From assembly GCA_947650285.1 (NCBI GenBank), contig CANTFL010000335.1, positions 1 to 64,000 on the forward strand: 64,000 nt of DNA, in the 5' to 3' direction. The notes beneath the pieces were generated by a model, which was not told the origin of the DNA, searched no databases, and worked only from the letters and a program-made list of their open reading frames with translations. Below are positions 1 to 10,488 of the stretch, piece after piece (position 1 is the stretch's first letter; every line of letters begins with the position of its first letter). The translations under genes and the position numbers were made by a program. The DNA is from Hyaloperonospora brassicae. Lineage: Eukaryota > Oomycota > Peronosporomycetes > Peronosporales > Peronosporaceae.

Positions 1-246
1 TTTGGATCAAAATGGGAACTGAATTTTATTTCTTCTTTTAACCTAAAAGAACACCTTAGAACAAAGTAATTATCCTACTCACTAATGTCCTAAATAAACC
101 TATTAAAAGATCTTGTAATCAATGGTTGACAGACATCAGTATTCAACAATTGATACTTGTGTTCTAATATTACTTTAAAGGGGGTCCCATCCCTTGTGTG
201 TACCACACCTATTGTCGACTACCAGTCGACGTGTTACCCCGTTACA
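1..246 (-). repeat. LTR fragment (family X), cut by the window edge
   Basis: Read on the minus strand this starts TGTAACGGGGTAACACG at 246 and runs off the window at 1. It is an inverted, diverged copy of the sequence at 5122-5374: both contain a GGATCAAAAT block, a GAACACCT block, a GTTGACA..CAATTGATAC-like core and a GTGTGGTACACA-like block. A third fragment lies at 22290-22460. The TGTAAC start fits an LTR, but no attached internal region is visible here, so copia or gypsy origin is undecided. Confidence 0.55.
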
Positions 247-665
247 ATACGTATCAACACACTAGCTCTTCGCGGACACTGGTAAACTGTCTATAGTTCT
301 TTTGGTGTCAGGATAGTTCGCGGCAATTGTAGTGCTACGGTATGTGCAATAAGAATCTACACGTAACGATGACCCTGGATGACTTGATGTGGGAATGTAC
401 GTACGCTTACAATACAGACTAAACAAACTCATGAGGGAGACTTGGCGAAACGAAGCAATGTTCTTGATTGCAGCTTGCGTTGCATTCCTATATTTGCATC
501 CACTTTCATGTAAAGCTTAGCCATCACAAACCAAAAAGCACAACAAAACACATTCGTTCTCCGGCACATTCTCGAAACAGTTTGACACTTACTAACAAGC
601 TCAGCAAACTAAGTGTTGTGTATGTGTCATTCGCCTACGTCGGTCATCACGTCGCTTTAGCCAAG
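247..665. other. Intergenic, 3' flank of the hydrolase gene
   Basis: No coding pattern or repeat is seen. The minus-strand hydrolase gene ends at 666, so its 3' UTR and polyadenylation site must lie here. A 69-codon open frame on the plus strand (468-677) has no recognisable motif and is not called. Confidence 0.4.
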
Positions 666-2252
666 CTAAAGTTCTAGACATTGGAACCATTTCAATGGCT
701 TTTGTGAGTTCTTGAATACCCCATCGCCCGTCAAGAACGCGGTGTCTGCGTGATTCAGCTGCGGTCTGTAGAATCGATCGCGGTAGTGGTTCCCGAACTT
801 GGCATCGTCTAACCCGGCCGTACAGCTCTTGTACTCGACGAGGCCGTCGTTCTTCAAGGACTTGTGAGGCAAGATTCTGCCTGTAAGGGCAGATCGGATT
901 TGCCACTCGGAAGCAAGGCCGAGAAAGCTGTCACTGCACATTGCAGCTGCCACGTTGTCACGGTACGCTTTCTGCGCTGCAACGTACGCCTTGTTCGTTA
1001 ATGGAGTGCTGTACTTCTCGCCTTGGTAGATGGTGGATTTGCGGGAAGGTACCATTGGACAATGACCGATCAAGGCAAAAAGATTCTCCGCGACCGTTCC
1101 GTCTTTTTCGCAGACACCCATCATGAAATCCGAAGCCATGCTGCCACCCATGGGAGGACTGAGCGCTACCCACGATGTTGTGGGTGAAAATTTGCACTTC
1201 CCCGTTGCTAATGCAGTAGCCATCACGAGACCGCCCATCGAGTGTGTCACAATAATCGTACTGTCGATCATTCCTGCGGTCACGTCGCTCGTAGCGCTCA
1301 TGGAGAGAGCAAACTTGCAGAATTTCCGTTGCAACGCGTCGTTCCTCCATCCAACATCGTCGGTGTTGATTATGGCATACTTGATCGTTGAGCAAAACGG
1401 GGCGTGGCCATTCATGTCGCCGAGCATGTCTGGGATCATAGCTGTCGTGTTCTGCAACTCGGGCGCTTCTTTCGGGCTGCCCAGACCGTGAAAGAAAATG
1501 CAAGGGCGAGGTTCCGACGTAGGTTGACACTTGGTCGCCTGCATCGCCATGTGAGACGCTTCCTTCAGCATTCTCGTCCCACTTGACGGCAATTCGCGCC
1601 CCCGCATCAAAGCTAACGCTGTCGACGTCATTGGCGTCGCTTGGGCAACAGGTGTGCACGAGCTCTTTCCATCGGTCAGCTTTGGTGCCGGAAAACGTTC
1701 TTGTCGATCGAGATACTCGACCACGATGTCCAAGTCACTGCTGAACGCCGTGAAGCCGGCCTGACCAGACACACAGACGGCGTACTGTGTTCCGGCGAAT
1801 GAGGTTCTGAACAATGTGCCACTCGGACACTTGACCGCTTCCTCGCCAATCGATGCACCCGGAATCCGAGATACCGCATTCAACGCCGGCAAGATCTCGC
1901 TGAATGGTAGTGCATCGTGCGAGAGACATTCCACGGTCTCGATGCCACTTGCACCTTTGGTCGTGAGGTAAGCAACGCCGTTTGCGAGCGTGTAGGTGAC
2001 CTCGGACCCCTTGTCGTGAAAAGTGGCGTATCCGTCGTAGAGGACATTCGTGCCATTAGCCGACATGACTGGAGTAGCGTAGACATCATAGGACAACGTC
2101 CCGTGGAACCTCATCGTTTCTCTCTTCATGGTGACGTGGAGTCGCACGGACGGAGCATCGGTCGGTGCAGTCAGATCGTGTTCACTCTTTGAGGAAGCCC
2201 CGAGTTGGAAGAGCCCTAGCAGAGCAAAGGCAGACGAAAGAGCGACTCGCAT
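666..2252 (-). CDS. Secreted alpha/beta-hydrolase (lipase/esterase-like)
   Basis: Intact single-exon gene of 528 codons, ATG at 2252, stop TAG at 666-668. A reading three codons longer would need a GTG start, so the ATG is preferred; it directly begins a signal peptide (MRVALSSAFALLGLFQLGASS, cleavage likely near residue 20). Residues about 35-200 form an N-terminal region with a few cysteines. The hydrolase domain starts near residue 250: oxyanion-hole motif FFHGLG (His255-Gly256), nucleophile elbow THSMGG (Ser338), a likely Asp469 in NDGLVEY and His501 in NHADT. Sequons NGT (Asn66) and NTT (Asn268) fit export through the ER. By family logic it hydrolyses an ester outside the cell; the substrate is unknown. 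No RxLR motif is present near the N-terminus, so it is not an RxLR effector. GC content is visibly higher than in the AT-rich DNA to its right. It is the only clearly functional host gene in the window. Confidence 0.88.
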   Translation of the reverse strand: MRVALSSAFALLGLFQLGASSKSEHDLTAPTDAPSVRLHVTMKRETMRFHGTLSYDVYATPVMSANGTNVLYDGYATFHDKGSEVTYTLANGVAYLTTKGASGIETVECLSHDALPFSEILPALNAVSRIPGASIGEEAVKCPSGTLFRTSFAGTQYAVCVSGQAGFTAFSSDLDIVVEYLDRQERFPAPKLTDGKSSCTPVAQATPMTSTALALMRGRELPSSGTRMLKEASHMAMQATKCQPTSEPRPCIFFHGLGSPKEAPELQNTTAMIPDMLGDMNGHAPFCSTIKYAIINTDDVGWRNDALQRKFCKFALSMSATSDVTAGMIDSTIIVTHSMGGLVMATALATGKCKFSPTTSWVALSPPMGGSMASDFMMGVCEKDGTVAENLFALIGHCPMVPSRKSTIYQGEKYSTPLTNKAYVAAQKAYRDNVAAAMCSDSFLGLASEWQIRSALTGRILPHKSLKNDGLVEYKSCTAGLDDAKFGNHYRDRFYRPQLNHADTAFLTGDGVFKNSQKPLKWFQCLEL

Positions 2253-2286
2253 GGAGGGCACGAGAGGTGTTGTTTCTTCCAGCAGG

Positions 2287-2302
2287 TAATTGAGAAATGA
2301 GG
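2287..2302 (-). promoter_or_regulatory. Oomycete Initiator (INR)-like core promoter
   Basis: Minus-strand sequence CCTCATTTCTCAATTA matches 14 of 16 positions of the oomycete INR consensus GCTCATTYYNCAWTTT (consensus from memory of the literature). It lies 35-50 bases upstream of the hydrolase ATG at 2252, the usual place for the transcription start in Phytophthora genes. This supports both the start codon and an oomycete source. Confidence 0.7.
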
Positions 2303-4484
2303 AGGATCACTAGCACACAAAAGCGGGCGAGACTCTCAAGCCGCAAACTAGACAATTGACGTTACACGAATCGATCGAGCAATTGTAAGCGAGTGTCCCA
2401 TCGGGTGTATGACTTCCGTACCTCGCGAGACAAACGCGGCAACCACGTACGGACGAGCTTAGGAAAGGACATTGTGGGTTCAGATACAGTCAACGAACGT
2501 CTGCTTGTCACGTGGGCCCAATGGTCGTTTCTCGAAAGCTTCGGTATCCAGTATTGCCGATGCCCATTTCGGCGTGACGGCAGCTTGCAATTCCCGACTG
2601 CTCGGAACGTAAAGACGCATCATACTGATTGTTGAGATATGCGGGAACTCGACCCGCCTCTTCCAGGAAGAGGCCAACGAGAGTGTCGCAGGTGCACATA
2701 CGTGCACGCGTGGATCTGGGACTCGAGCCTGTTCGTCTGAATCTGGATGGGCTATCTATCCCATATGGTGCTCACCTAACGAACTCTATCTTTTACGACT
2801 GCGTTTGAGCTTCTGCCTCTCGTACAGAATCGATTACATGCGTCAATGAAAGGGAGTACCGCCTTGTTGATCACTCAGCAGAATACGCATATTTCTTGCG
2901 CCCTTCTCTATCTTGGCTAATGGAAAATATTGTGTTCTCTATGATGGTCAACACACTCCCGTCATGTGGTCGCTCGAGTCTTTTATCTCACATGCGTCCG
3001 ACACTACACACCAGAGAGACAACGCTATGAAAACGGCGAGCTGGCGATGCACAGAGCGTATCGAGGTCCAGCTGTCGCACGAGCGCGTATTTCGTCGAGC
3101 TGACGAGTGACATGAGTGCCCAAGACCAGCAGCAGATCCATGTGCTTGTATACTAACGTCCGTGACCTCCATTTGCGTGAATGTCGCAGCCTGCAGCTGC
3201 TGTTTACAGTAGCATCGTGAGAACCACTTTGGTCGCCGTAATCTCGAGCATTCACTGAGGACCTTACCAACTGGAAGAGAACAGACAGACCTGCAAATGT
3301 GACCGAACTCTTGACGGCAGGTGTTCGCACAGCCGAGAGTAAGCGACACCTATTTATTCAATATGGCGCACGTGTCAATCATGCCATGACGGGTAGCGTG
3401 GGAACGCTCATGGCTTCTGCCGTGCTGGTCAGTGTGCGATCCATCCTATAGAGCGGAATTTGCTGCAATGTGCAGTTGACATGCTTTACAATCGTAGTCG
3501 CTGAACAAACTCATATCGAAACCGCCCTACGCCACATGCCATCTTCAAGCTAACATGACATCGAAGATCTAGCGCCTCGATCTCTGACGCTGATGAATTC
3601 ATGATTGCTTTGCAGACATTTTCTTTAGCCTCTGCTTGTCATGACCGAGACACTCTTCCATAGTGAGCACATTTGCAACGGCAGCCACGAACATACTCAC
3701 TACGTAGTGTGCAGCATACTCGCAGCAGCTCACAGGACATTGTATCAAGGTAACACGACCTAGGACTCTTTTCTATACGACTGCAAGCAGGGCGTTTTGA
3801 TCAAACTTGAGCCACTCGACTCGAGACTGCGTTTATCTGCGATCGCAGCTGCACGATCGTCGCCGATGATAAGACGTTCACAACCAAAGCAGAAGACGGT
3901 TCCGTTTGTTCGTCTCGACCCTACAGACAAATGTCGCTCAACCGAATGTCAGTGATAGTTATGCAATCTCTTGTCCATCGTTGCTGAACACTGCCAGTCG
4001 TCTTGCGGCCAGATGATGGCAAAAGAATGCGTACGGACAGGGATGCGCCACAGCATCTGGAGCGAGAATGCTCTTCACTCATTGCAGATGCGCTGGCATG
4101 GGAATCCGCTCATTATCTCAGCGCATATGTCATGCTACTAGCCGGTTTGCTTTGTCTCGCGTAAACACATGTCGTTGTGCGGCACTTCAATGAATTTTTG
4201 TGGGTACACCAATTCCTCGGATAACACATATGCTTCGTGAAGACAAATTCTGATATAGCCGATTCATAAGTTACGTGCATTATTGATTTTTTTGTGGGAT
4301 GTAAAATAGTAAAGTAGCGGTTATCACCTCTTAAATCATATTGAAATATGTCCCAAACACGCACTACCCATGCGCGAAGGCTCGAGATCTGAAAGCACAA
4401 GGCCAAGAGACCGGAAATGAATTAGAATAGCCTGGCAAATTGGCAAGTTCGGTGCTCACCTCTCCCAATTTGCCATCTCTATTA
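2303..4484. other. Intergenic region upstream of the hydrolase
   Basis: About 2.2 kb without a supported gene. GC content is moderate compared with the AT-rich DNA further right, and open frames up to 133 codons exist (minus strand 2948-3349), but that one starts at GTG and shows no motif or signal peptide. It probably holds upstream regulatory DNA and decayed sequence. No repeats were recognised by eye. Confidence 0.35.
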
Positions 4485-4923
4485 TGTAACGGGGCACTGT
4501 TGACTGCGTACTGGTTGACCAGTACGGAGTATACTTCCACTAACAACAATGGTCGACAGTGCCCTGCTAGGTGTTGAAGGAACACAGAGGAAGGAAAGGA
4601 GACTAAGTATTCAGACTAGTCTCTGGTAAAAGTAAAACTGTATTAATATAATTAAGTCCTTTAACTTCTTGAATCTCTGTTGTCCTGACTTTATTATATT
4701 AATGTAACTAAATGTATGATGACGTCTACTTACCACCCATTGCACGCGTCTAGCAGCGATTGGTGGGTTGATATCATCACGATATCAACCAATGAGTTGA
4801 CTCTTCGGTCATCTCAACAATATCACCATGTATGTGATATTGTTAAAGTAATATTCGACGTAATATTCTTTATTGTCAATTTGTTCTTAATGACAATTTC
4901 ATGTAACGGGCTACCCCGTTACA
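4485..4923 (-). repeat. Solo LTR of a gypsy element
   Basis: 439 bp bounded by TGTAACGGGG and CCCCGTTACA, flanked on both sides by ATTA (4481-4484 and 4924-4927), a 4-bp target duplication. Its plus strand carries CAGCAGCGATTGGTGG (near 4752) as do the LTRs at 54821 and 62889, so it is a related family in minus orientation. There is no internal region, so it was formed by recombination between two LTRs of a former full element. Confidence 0.75.
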
Positions 4924-5121
4924 ATTATACTCAAGAAGCACACAGACCTGTATTCTATAACAAGTACCGAACTCCCGCCAAATGCCCTCGCGTCGCTCAG
5001 AAGTAGAAGGCGGAGGAAGCTTTGTCACCATAGGTCGTTCAATGTTAGACCAGAATGTTTCTCTAACTGGAGAAATTATTGAGGTCAAGGCCAAGGTGTA
5101 TTCTGAACGACTTGACCAACC
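4924..5121. other. Short unique spacer between LTR remnants
   Basis: No gene or repeat is seen between the solo LTR and the next LTR fragment. Confidence 0.3.
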
Positions 5122-5374
5122 TGTAACGGGGTTACACTACAGGTGTGTGTAACAGTTTACATAACATGTGTGGTACACAAAGGACGGAGTCTCATTAAAA
5201 ATGATATTCGAACACTGTATCAATCGTCAGGGGCTGACGTGTGTCATCCACCGAATAAAGAGATCTTTTAGGAGGTAATAATTCGAACAGTGGTGACTTA
5301 GTTAAATTCGTTCTTCTGAGGTGTTCTTTCAGATAAAAAAAATCAAGTTCAGTTCACATTTTGATCCAAAAGAC
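5122..5374 (+). repeat. LTR fragment (family X), second copy
   Basis: Begins TGTAACGGGGTTACAC and ends near a TTTTGATCCAAAAGACA block. It is the inverted counterpart of 1-246. The exact 3' end is uncertain; CA at 5373-5374 is a plausible terminus. Confidence 0.5.
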
Positions 5375-5625
5375 AAGTGGCTCACTAGGCGTCTTGATCG
5401 TAAGAGGTAGCAACGCCTGTAAAGGCAGCTGCTCTTGAGCAATATGTGCTGTGATTCTCTCGAATTCTTTGGCCCCCCCTGGAACAGAGACCGTAAGCTC
5501 TTTGAGCTTGTTGTCTCTCGAGGTCGAGTTCTTTAAACCAAAGTTGCTTGTTAGGCGTTAAGTCTTCCTCTGACTTAAGGAGCTGTGTAGCTCCGCTACA
5601 TTACTACAGAGACCCATCAAGTTTT
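5375..5625 (-). pseudogene. Coding-like fragment next to the LTR, unrecognised
   Basis: On the minus strand about 75 codons read coherently with one frameshift at a run of seven Gs (near 5473-5481 in plus coordinates): a hydrophilic helix containing SEEDLTPNKQLWFKELDLER, then an AKEFERITAHIAQEQL segment. The composition looks protein-like, and it abuts the family-X LTR, so it may be a retroelement internal fragment. I do not recognise the family. Confidence 0.3.
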
Positions 5626-5636
5626 TCAGTAAATAG

Positions 5637-6300
5637 TTGCAACGCTTCCAAAAGCGAAAATCAGATATGCAGCATTTGGTTGTACGCAGAGAATGCTTTA
5701 TTCAAATGAGGAATCCATGGATGCAGCATTACCTAGATTTCGTGCTGCAATTGCTCCCTACGAGCCCCAAAATGTTTATAACATGGACGAAACTGGAATG
5801 TCTTTATTTAAGAACTCATAATTTAATGTTGAACAATTAACTTGTTAGTTTTAGGCCTTTTTTACAACATGGTCTCCGAGAAGACAGTTGCGACGCCAGC
5901 TAATGTAAGGGTATAAGAAATAGAAGGTCGGCTTTGATTCAATGCTTGTTAAAAAAACCTTTAAGCTTTGAAGGTTTGGATAAATTTGAGTTATTATTAT
6001 AATACAGGCATGGATGCCTATCGTCTTCATGGCAAATGCGGATGGTACTGAAAAACGCAAGCCTTTTTTATTCAAGAAATCAAAAACTTTTGCTGTTGCA
6101 AGCGCAAGTTCGGTGATCGGCATAAATTTTACTACAGGCACGTCAGGAAGGACTTGATGACTGGTGCTTGGTTTCAAGGGTGGTCGAAAGAAACCGACAC
6201 TAACATGAAGGTATGTATATATTTTTTTAATTTCTCTAATATTCATCAGGCCACTATCATAAGCTTTTTTGTAGTATAATTACACTCTTTAGAAAAGACA
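5637..6300 (+). pseudogene. pogo/Tigger-like transposase relic 1
   Basis: Part of a DDE_1-type transposase. From 5702 the frame gives EPQNVYNMDETGM, the block around the first catalytic Asp, then a stop (5819-5821). Further on (about 6010-6070) MANADGTEKRKPFLF matches the next conserved block, and after a frameshift near 6155 comes MTGAWFQGWSKETDTNMK. A GT...AG stretch directly after this could be an intron, but is not needed. The second catalytic Asp block (DNASSH type) is not found. Frameshifts and stops make it non-functional. Confidence 0.6.
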
Positions 6301-6499
6301 ACTTTGTCACCATTTTTTACAGCGTGTGTTTATTGAAGTCTCTTGTAGAGAATCTGAAAAGGAAAAAGTGTTCGAATTTTTTAAGCGTGACCCGCCGATT
6401 ATGAAAAATGTAATATTTTTCTACTATCTGAAGTCCCTTATAGTCTAGCTATTTCACCTCAGCGTGCCGGTTCTTAAGTATAACCGGCGACATCGTATT

Positions 6500-7960
6500 C
6501 AAATTTTACTGTATGACTCGCGTTCCCTCTACTAAGCGTGTGAAGTACGAATGCAAAAGCAGGCAGCACTTTAGTGCTTCTTTATCACGCTTGATCTTCG
6601 TCGCACTCGACTTTCGCAGGCTCGGCTTCTGCATCAATCAAAGCTCCTTGTTCTTCGTGATTCTGCTCGTGGTCATTGATTTCGACATAATCATCCACGC
6701 TGACGGTTTCATCAAGTTTTTAAAATACATCAGCCAGATCGCAGCAGTTTTGTTGGAAGGCGAAGCTGGACTATCGATAGTAGTTTTGTGCACGCAGATC
6801 CGCAACCTGTGGCGCTCGATGATCTCACTTTTGGTTAAGCAGCTTAAAGTGAACATTCCACCAAAACCATTCCAGATTTCTGCAGCAAGCTCTATGGCTT
6901 CTAGTACATTTAGTCTGTGTTATATGTGTGCTTTTACCTGATCCATGCGCCATCGCATGTAAAGTATCTTATAGCAAGCTTTCAACGATCGAATAATACA
7001 ATATATATAAACCATATCTGTAGGTGAGGAGACTGATATAGATTTAAAATTGCGCATATTAAATCATGACAGATTAGCGCACCTGCATCGAGTGGCTGGG
7101 TAGTGGAAGTCATGCTAGGTGGGTAAAAGAACACAGTAACGTTGTTGACTTCTCGTCGGGCTTTGTGACTGGAAGCATTATCGAAAAGTAGCAGGACTTT
7201 GCGACCATTCAGTAGATGATTAAATTGTGCAGCCACTTACCAAAGATAATTACAGTTATCCAGGCGTATGAGTTTGCAGCGTATACGATGTACTCTTCTC
7301 GATCTCCACACCCTTAAAGCACATTGGCTTTATAAACTTGCCAATGATCATGCGCTCCAGCTTTTCAGAGCCACTTTGTGTTGCAGCACAGAGAAACTGT
7401 CAGATAAGACCGGACGCTCTTCTTGCCGTTGTTTTGAACCATGAATAGGGCTTTGTTCGGTAGCAAGTCGTAAAACAATGCTGTCTCATTAAAGTTAAAT
7501 GCGGCACTCGGAGAATATTGCTCAATCAGAGATTGGGTCTCACACTTTGCTGCTTGCACATCCTCGATCCATATGCTACCGCTCTCTCCCTTCAACGCGC
7601 GGCTTTTGATGTTGTTCCGCTTCTTGAAACTCTGCAGGCAGCCTTTTGAAAGCTTGAGATCGTGATCTTCGATATTATGGCTCACTCGCAGTCGGTCTGC
7701 TTTCTTCGGAACCAGAACTTCAAATAGCCCGTCACTATGGCGCTAGAGAACGAATTTAAGCAGCTCCAGTTCGAACTCAGAATGATTTACACGTCGTTTC
7801 TCTTTTACATGAGGGTTAAAGCCCTTAAAGGCCCTTTAATTCATGGCCATGAGCCGATACGCCGTTGATTCACTAATGCTGTGCTGGAACTGAATGCTCA
7901 CATAAGTCTGCTCTTCGTCAACGCAAATATTAAATACTCCTTTACAGAGTCGAAAAGTTA
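6500..7960 (-). pseudogene. pogo/Tigger-like transposase relic 2 (inverted partner of the 15-kb copy)
   Basis: Minus-strand pieces in order: an N-terminal DNA-binding (CENP-B/Tc5-type) segment ending SKGCLQSFKKRNNIKSRAL, the block AAFNFNETALFY (7365-7685), the segment with LLLFDNASSH and FYPPSMTSTTQPLDAGAL (6982-7236), and a C-terminal tail reaching about 6500. The block that normally reads DET is NET here, so the first catalytic Asp is Asn. Stops break the frame. It is nearly identical, inverted, to 15040-16475, including the Asn change and the stop after NTKWL. Confidence 0.75.
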
Positions 7961-8120
7961 TGTAATCCGGTTTTAATGTGACAGCTACTCGCTCTATTGA
8001 ACTCGTTGACTGCGCGGGTATGATGTCGACGATAGATAATATGTTCTTCGGTGGATGTGTGGGATCAGTAGTGTAGTAGAGTAGATATGTATATAAAAAA
8101 ATATAAATATAGATGATTTT

Positions 8121-8372
8121 TAGTTACACACCCACCATTTGATACGTACACACAGCCCTGAAATACATAAGTGTCCCATGATTACCGTAGAGGCCCCTAT
8201 TAATGTATATAACATCCCTAACGAGGTGCAGCACGCTTAGACATTCAAAATCCCACATAGATACGATTTGCTACGTACACCCCTCTGCTATAAGGCCTTT
8301 TTTGTGTCAGCACACAGCCTTGCGTATCGAATCCTCTCTCATTATCCGGTGAACCCCCCCTATGGGTACCGC
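8121..8372 (+). repeat. Left inverted arm
   Basis: Pairs with 9398-9646. The inner edge is at a shared GGTACC site (8366-8371). Confidence 0.6.
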
Positions 8373-9397
8373 TACTACCTACAATTTCTTCTGCTTTTAT
8401 AGATGATTCTAATGCTTATCATCCACATTGTGAAATGTCAAATGGTCAGTGAATTTTGGCTAGCTCGATATGATAGCGCTCGGAATCTCTTTCGATCGCC
8501 ACTGCGTGATGATATTTACGTTCTATTCGTGCTTTAAGCCATGTGCGATACAATTTTTCAGGCAGAAATGCTCGTTCAAGATGGCCCATCGAAATGACTG
8601 CGCAGCAGTGGGCCTTTACAACGCATACGATCAGAAAAAAATCATCAGAAGCACGGGAGTCAACAGCTGAATCCAAGAAGAACTATTTGACGCCTCGTCG
8701 ATGACCAACTGTCGCATTAACAGCATCTATCTGACACGACACAGCATGGGCGCGGTGACGGAAGTCTTTTCCGACGAGATCACTAAACACCTCGGCGTAC
8801 GAGCGCTCGTTCCTAGCAAGATATGTCTGATCATAAGTGCGAATCTTGTAATGTCTGGAGCACTGCATTGTCAAAGATATACCGCAGCGACCCTAAACCC
8901 CTGAGCTGGTTATAGACACATCGCAGATTGACAAAAAATCATCAAATAAATATATTAGAGCTCTGTTCTAACAGACAAAAGTACCCCAATGTGTATATGT
9001 GGCACTTTCTCACCTGTACGAGTCGTGGATATTGGCCAACATAGTGATCTTGAGACATCCATTGACAATTGATCGAGTAGCTTCAAGTGGCTGCTTCAGA
9101 AAAGTGACAGTTGCTGCAATGTTGTTTGTACGCAAACGCCGCTCTGCTCAGCAACAAGACGGTCTCCTGCGGTTGTGCAGAAAGTGTACATTGGTAAACC
9201 AAGAAAATCGTACAGCACTACAACGAGACAATCGGCCGGTTCGACAATGAGCTGAGCAACTCGTATGTCACGTAATGCCCTCTTTGCTTCTCGGCGCGGG
9301 AGCTCACGTGGCCTTACGGCTCAATGCTGCTCATATTCCAGGCGTTGTTGACGTCGTTCTTAATGATATTATTATTAGAGTAAATATTAGAATTACT

Positions 9398-9646
9398 GGT
9401 ACCAATAGGGGGGTTCACCGGATAATGAGAGAGGATTCCATACGCAAGGCTGTGTGCTGACACAAAAAAGGCCTTATAGCAGAGGGGTGTACGTGGCAAA
9501 TCGTATCTATGTGGGATTTTGAATGTCTAAGCGTGCAGCACCATGTTAGGGATGTTATATTCGTAAATATGGGCCTCTTCGGTATTCATGGGCCTCTTCT
9601 GTATTTCAGGGCTGTGTTTACGTATCAAAGGGTGGGCGTGTACCTA
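9398..9646 (-). repeat. Right inverted arm
   Basis: Inverted copy of 8121-8372 with small indels in the part near 9560-9600. Confidence 0.6.
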
Positions 9647-10488
9647 AAGACTCCAAATTATATACCTAGATGATAAAAAAATAAAAATAAAACTACAAGT
9701 CCAAATATACGAAACAATTCCAAGCCGAATGTATATAAGCAAACTCAAACAATTTCAGTAATTTATACTGGAAGGTTTTGACGAAGTCCATTTGTTTTCA
9801 AGGCATGTATTTATCTACGTCAAGATTGCGAATCTCATTGTGTGCATCATCTAAACATTTTTTTCTCTGTATTCTTAGCAACAAAACCCCCGTTTTAGGA
9901 GAAAATCATTGATCCGTTTGGAAAATCTAATCTCGATGACGTAGAACTCAATATAGCGACTAGGCATACCGATCTTCTTATCTCTTTACTAGTCTGCGTC
10001 AAACGGCTTGGTTTAAAGAATTTAATTAAGACGCTATCATTTTGTGGTCAGGTATAGTGTGCCGAAGCGCAAGTAAAGAATGAACGCAAATGGAGCCAAC
10101 ATCCTCAAAGGACCCACACGAGCATCGAACAACCCTGCCACAGGCCATACCTGCAAACGTCACCGGATATGACCCCACTCCGGACAGGATTACTACACCA
10201 AATTATTAGGTTAATCTTACGTCATTTCATTCCACGCAGCAGCGGCCAGTGTTTTGTCCACCTTGCGAGACGCATATAAGATTAGTACTCTTCGCCTTTT
10301 CAGTTTTATACGTTTTGACCCCATTACTAACCAACGTCGAATTTACGTTAAGCATTCGATGATTGTAAGACTTCAAATACTCTTACATGCGCCGTTTACA
10401 GATTTAACATGAATAAATATCAGGGTGTTGTATCTTAGATATAGGAAGTAATTTGTAGAGCATTATCGAGGGCCATCATCTTGAAGTC
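9647..10488. other. AT-rich, no feature seen
   Basis: No coding pattern, no recognisable repeat. It may include the decayed 3' half of the MULE relic that follows. Confidence 0.3.

Larger units (their letters stand above)
8121..9646. mobile_element. Element with about 250-bp terminal inverted arms, unclassified
   Basis: The arms at 8121-8372 and 9398-9646 are inverted copies of each other (shared blocks: CACAGCCCTGAAATAC, CACGCTTAGACATTCAAAATC, CAGCACACAGCCTTGCGTAT, GGTGAACCCCCC). They enclose about 1.0 kb. The outer ends read TAGTTACACACCCACC and, inverted, TAGGTACACGCCCACC. No clear target duplication is seen. The interior holds protein-like but broken stretches on the minus strand (for example near 9020-9265, containing AQLIVEPADCLVVVLYDFLG) that I cannot assign to a transposase family. 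It could be a MITE-like derivative or an inverted pair of repeat ends. Confidence 0.5.

Noticed and set aside
958..1659. 233-codon frame inside the hydrolase gene on the same strand
   Set aside because: Shadow frame of the real gene; no protein-like motif and Arg/His/Asp-rich composition typical of out-of-frame reading.
1501..2252. RxLR or Crinkler effector motif in the hydrolase N-terminus
   Set aside because: No RxLR-dEER or LFLAK-type motif in the first 100 residues.
2253..2261. Three-codon upstream extension of the hydrolase
   Set aside because: It would need a GTG start; the ATG at 2252 begins the signal peptide and fits the Initiator position.
2948..3349. 133-codon minus-strand open frame
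   Set aside because: Starts with GTG, no motif, signal peptide or promoter, and overlaps other similar-length frames; likely chance in moderate-GC DNA.
5851..6246. 131-codon minus-strand frame
   Set aside because: Antisense shadow of pogo relic 1.
6513..6941. 142-codon plus-strand frame (mirrored at 16025-16375)
   Set aside because: Antisense shadow of the pogo C-terminal region; hydrophobic runs are complements of charged codons.
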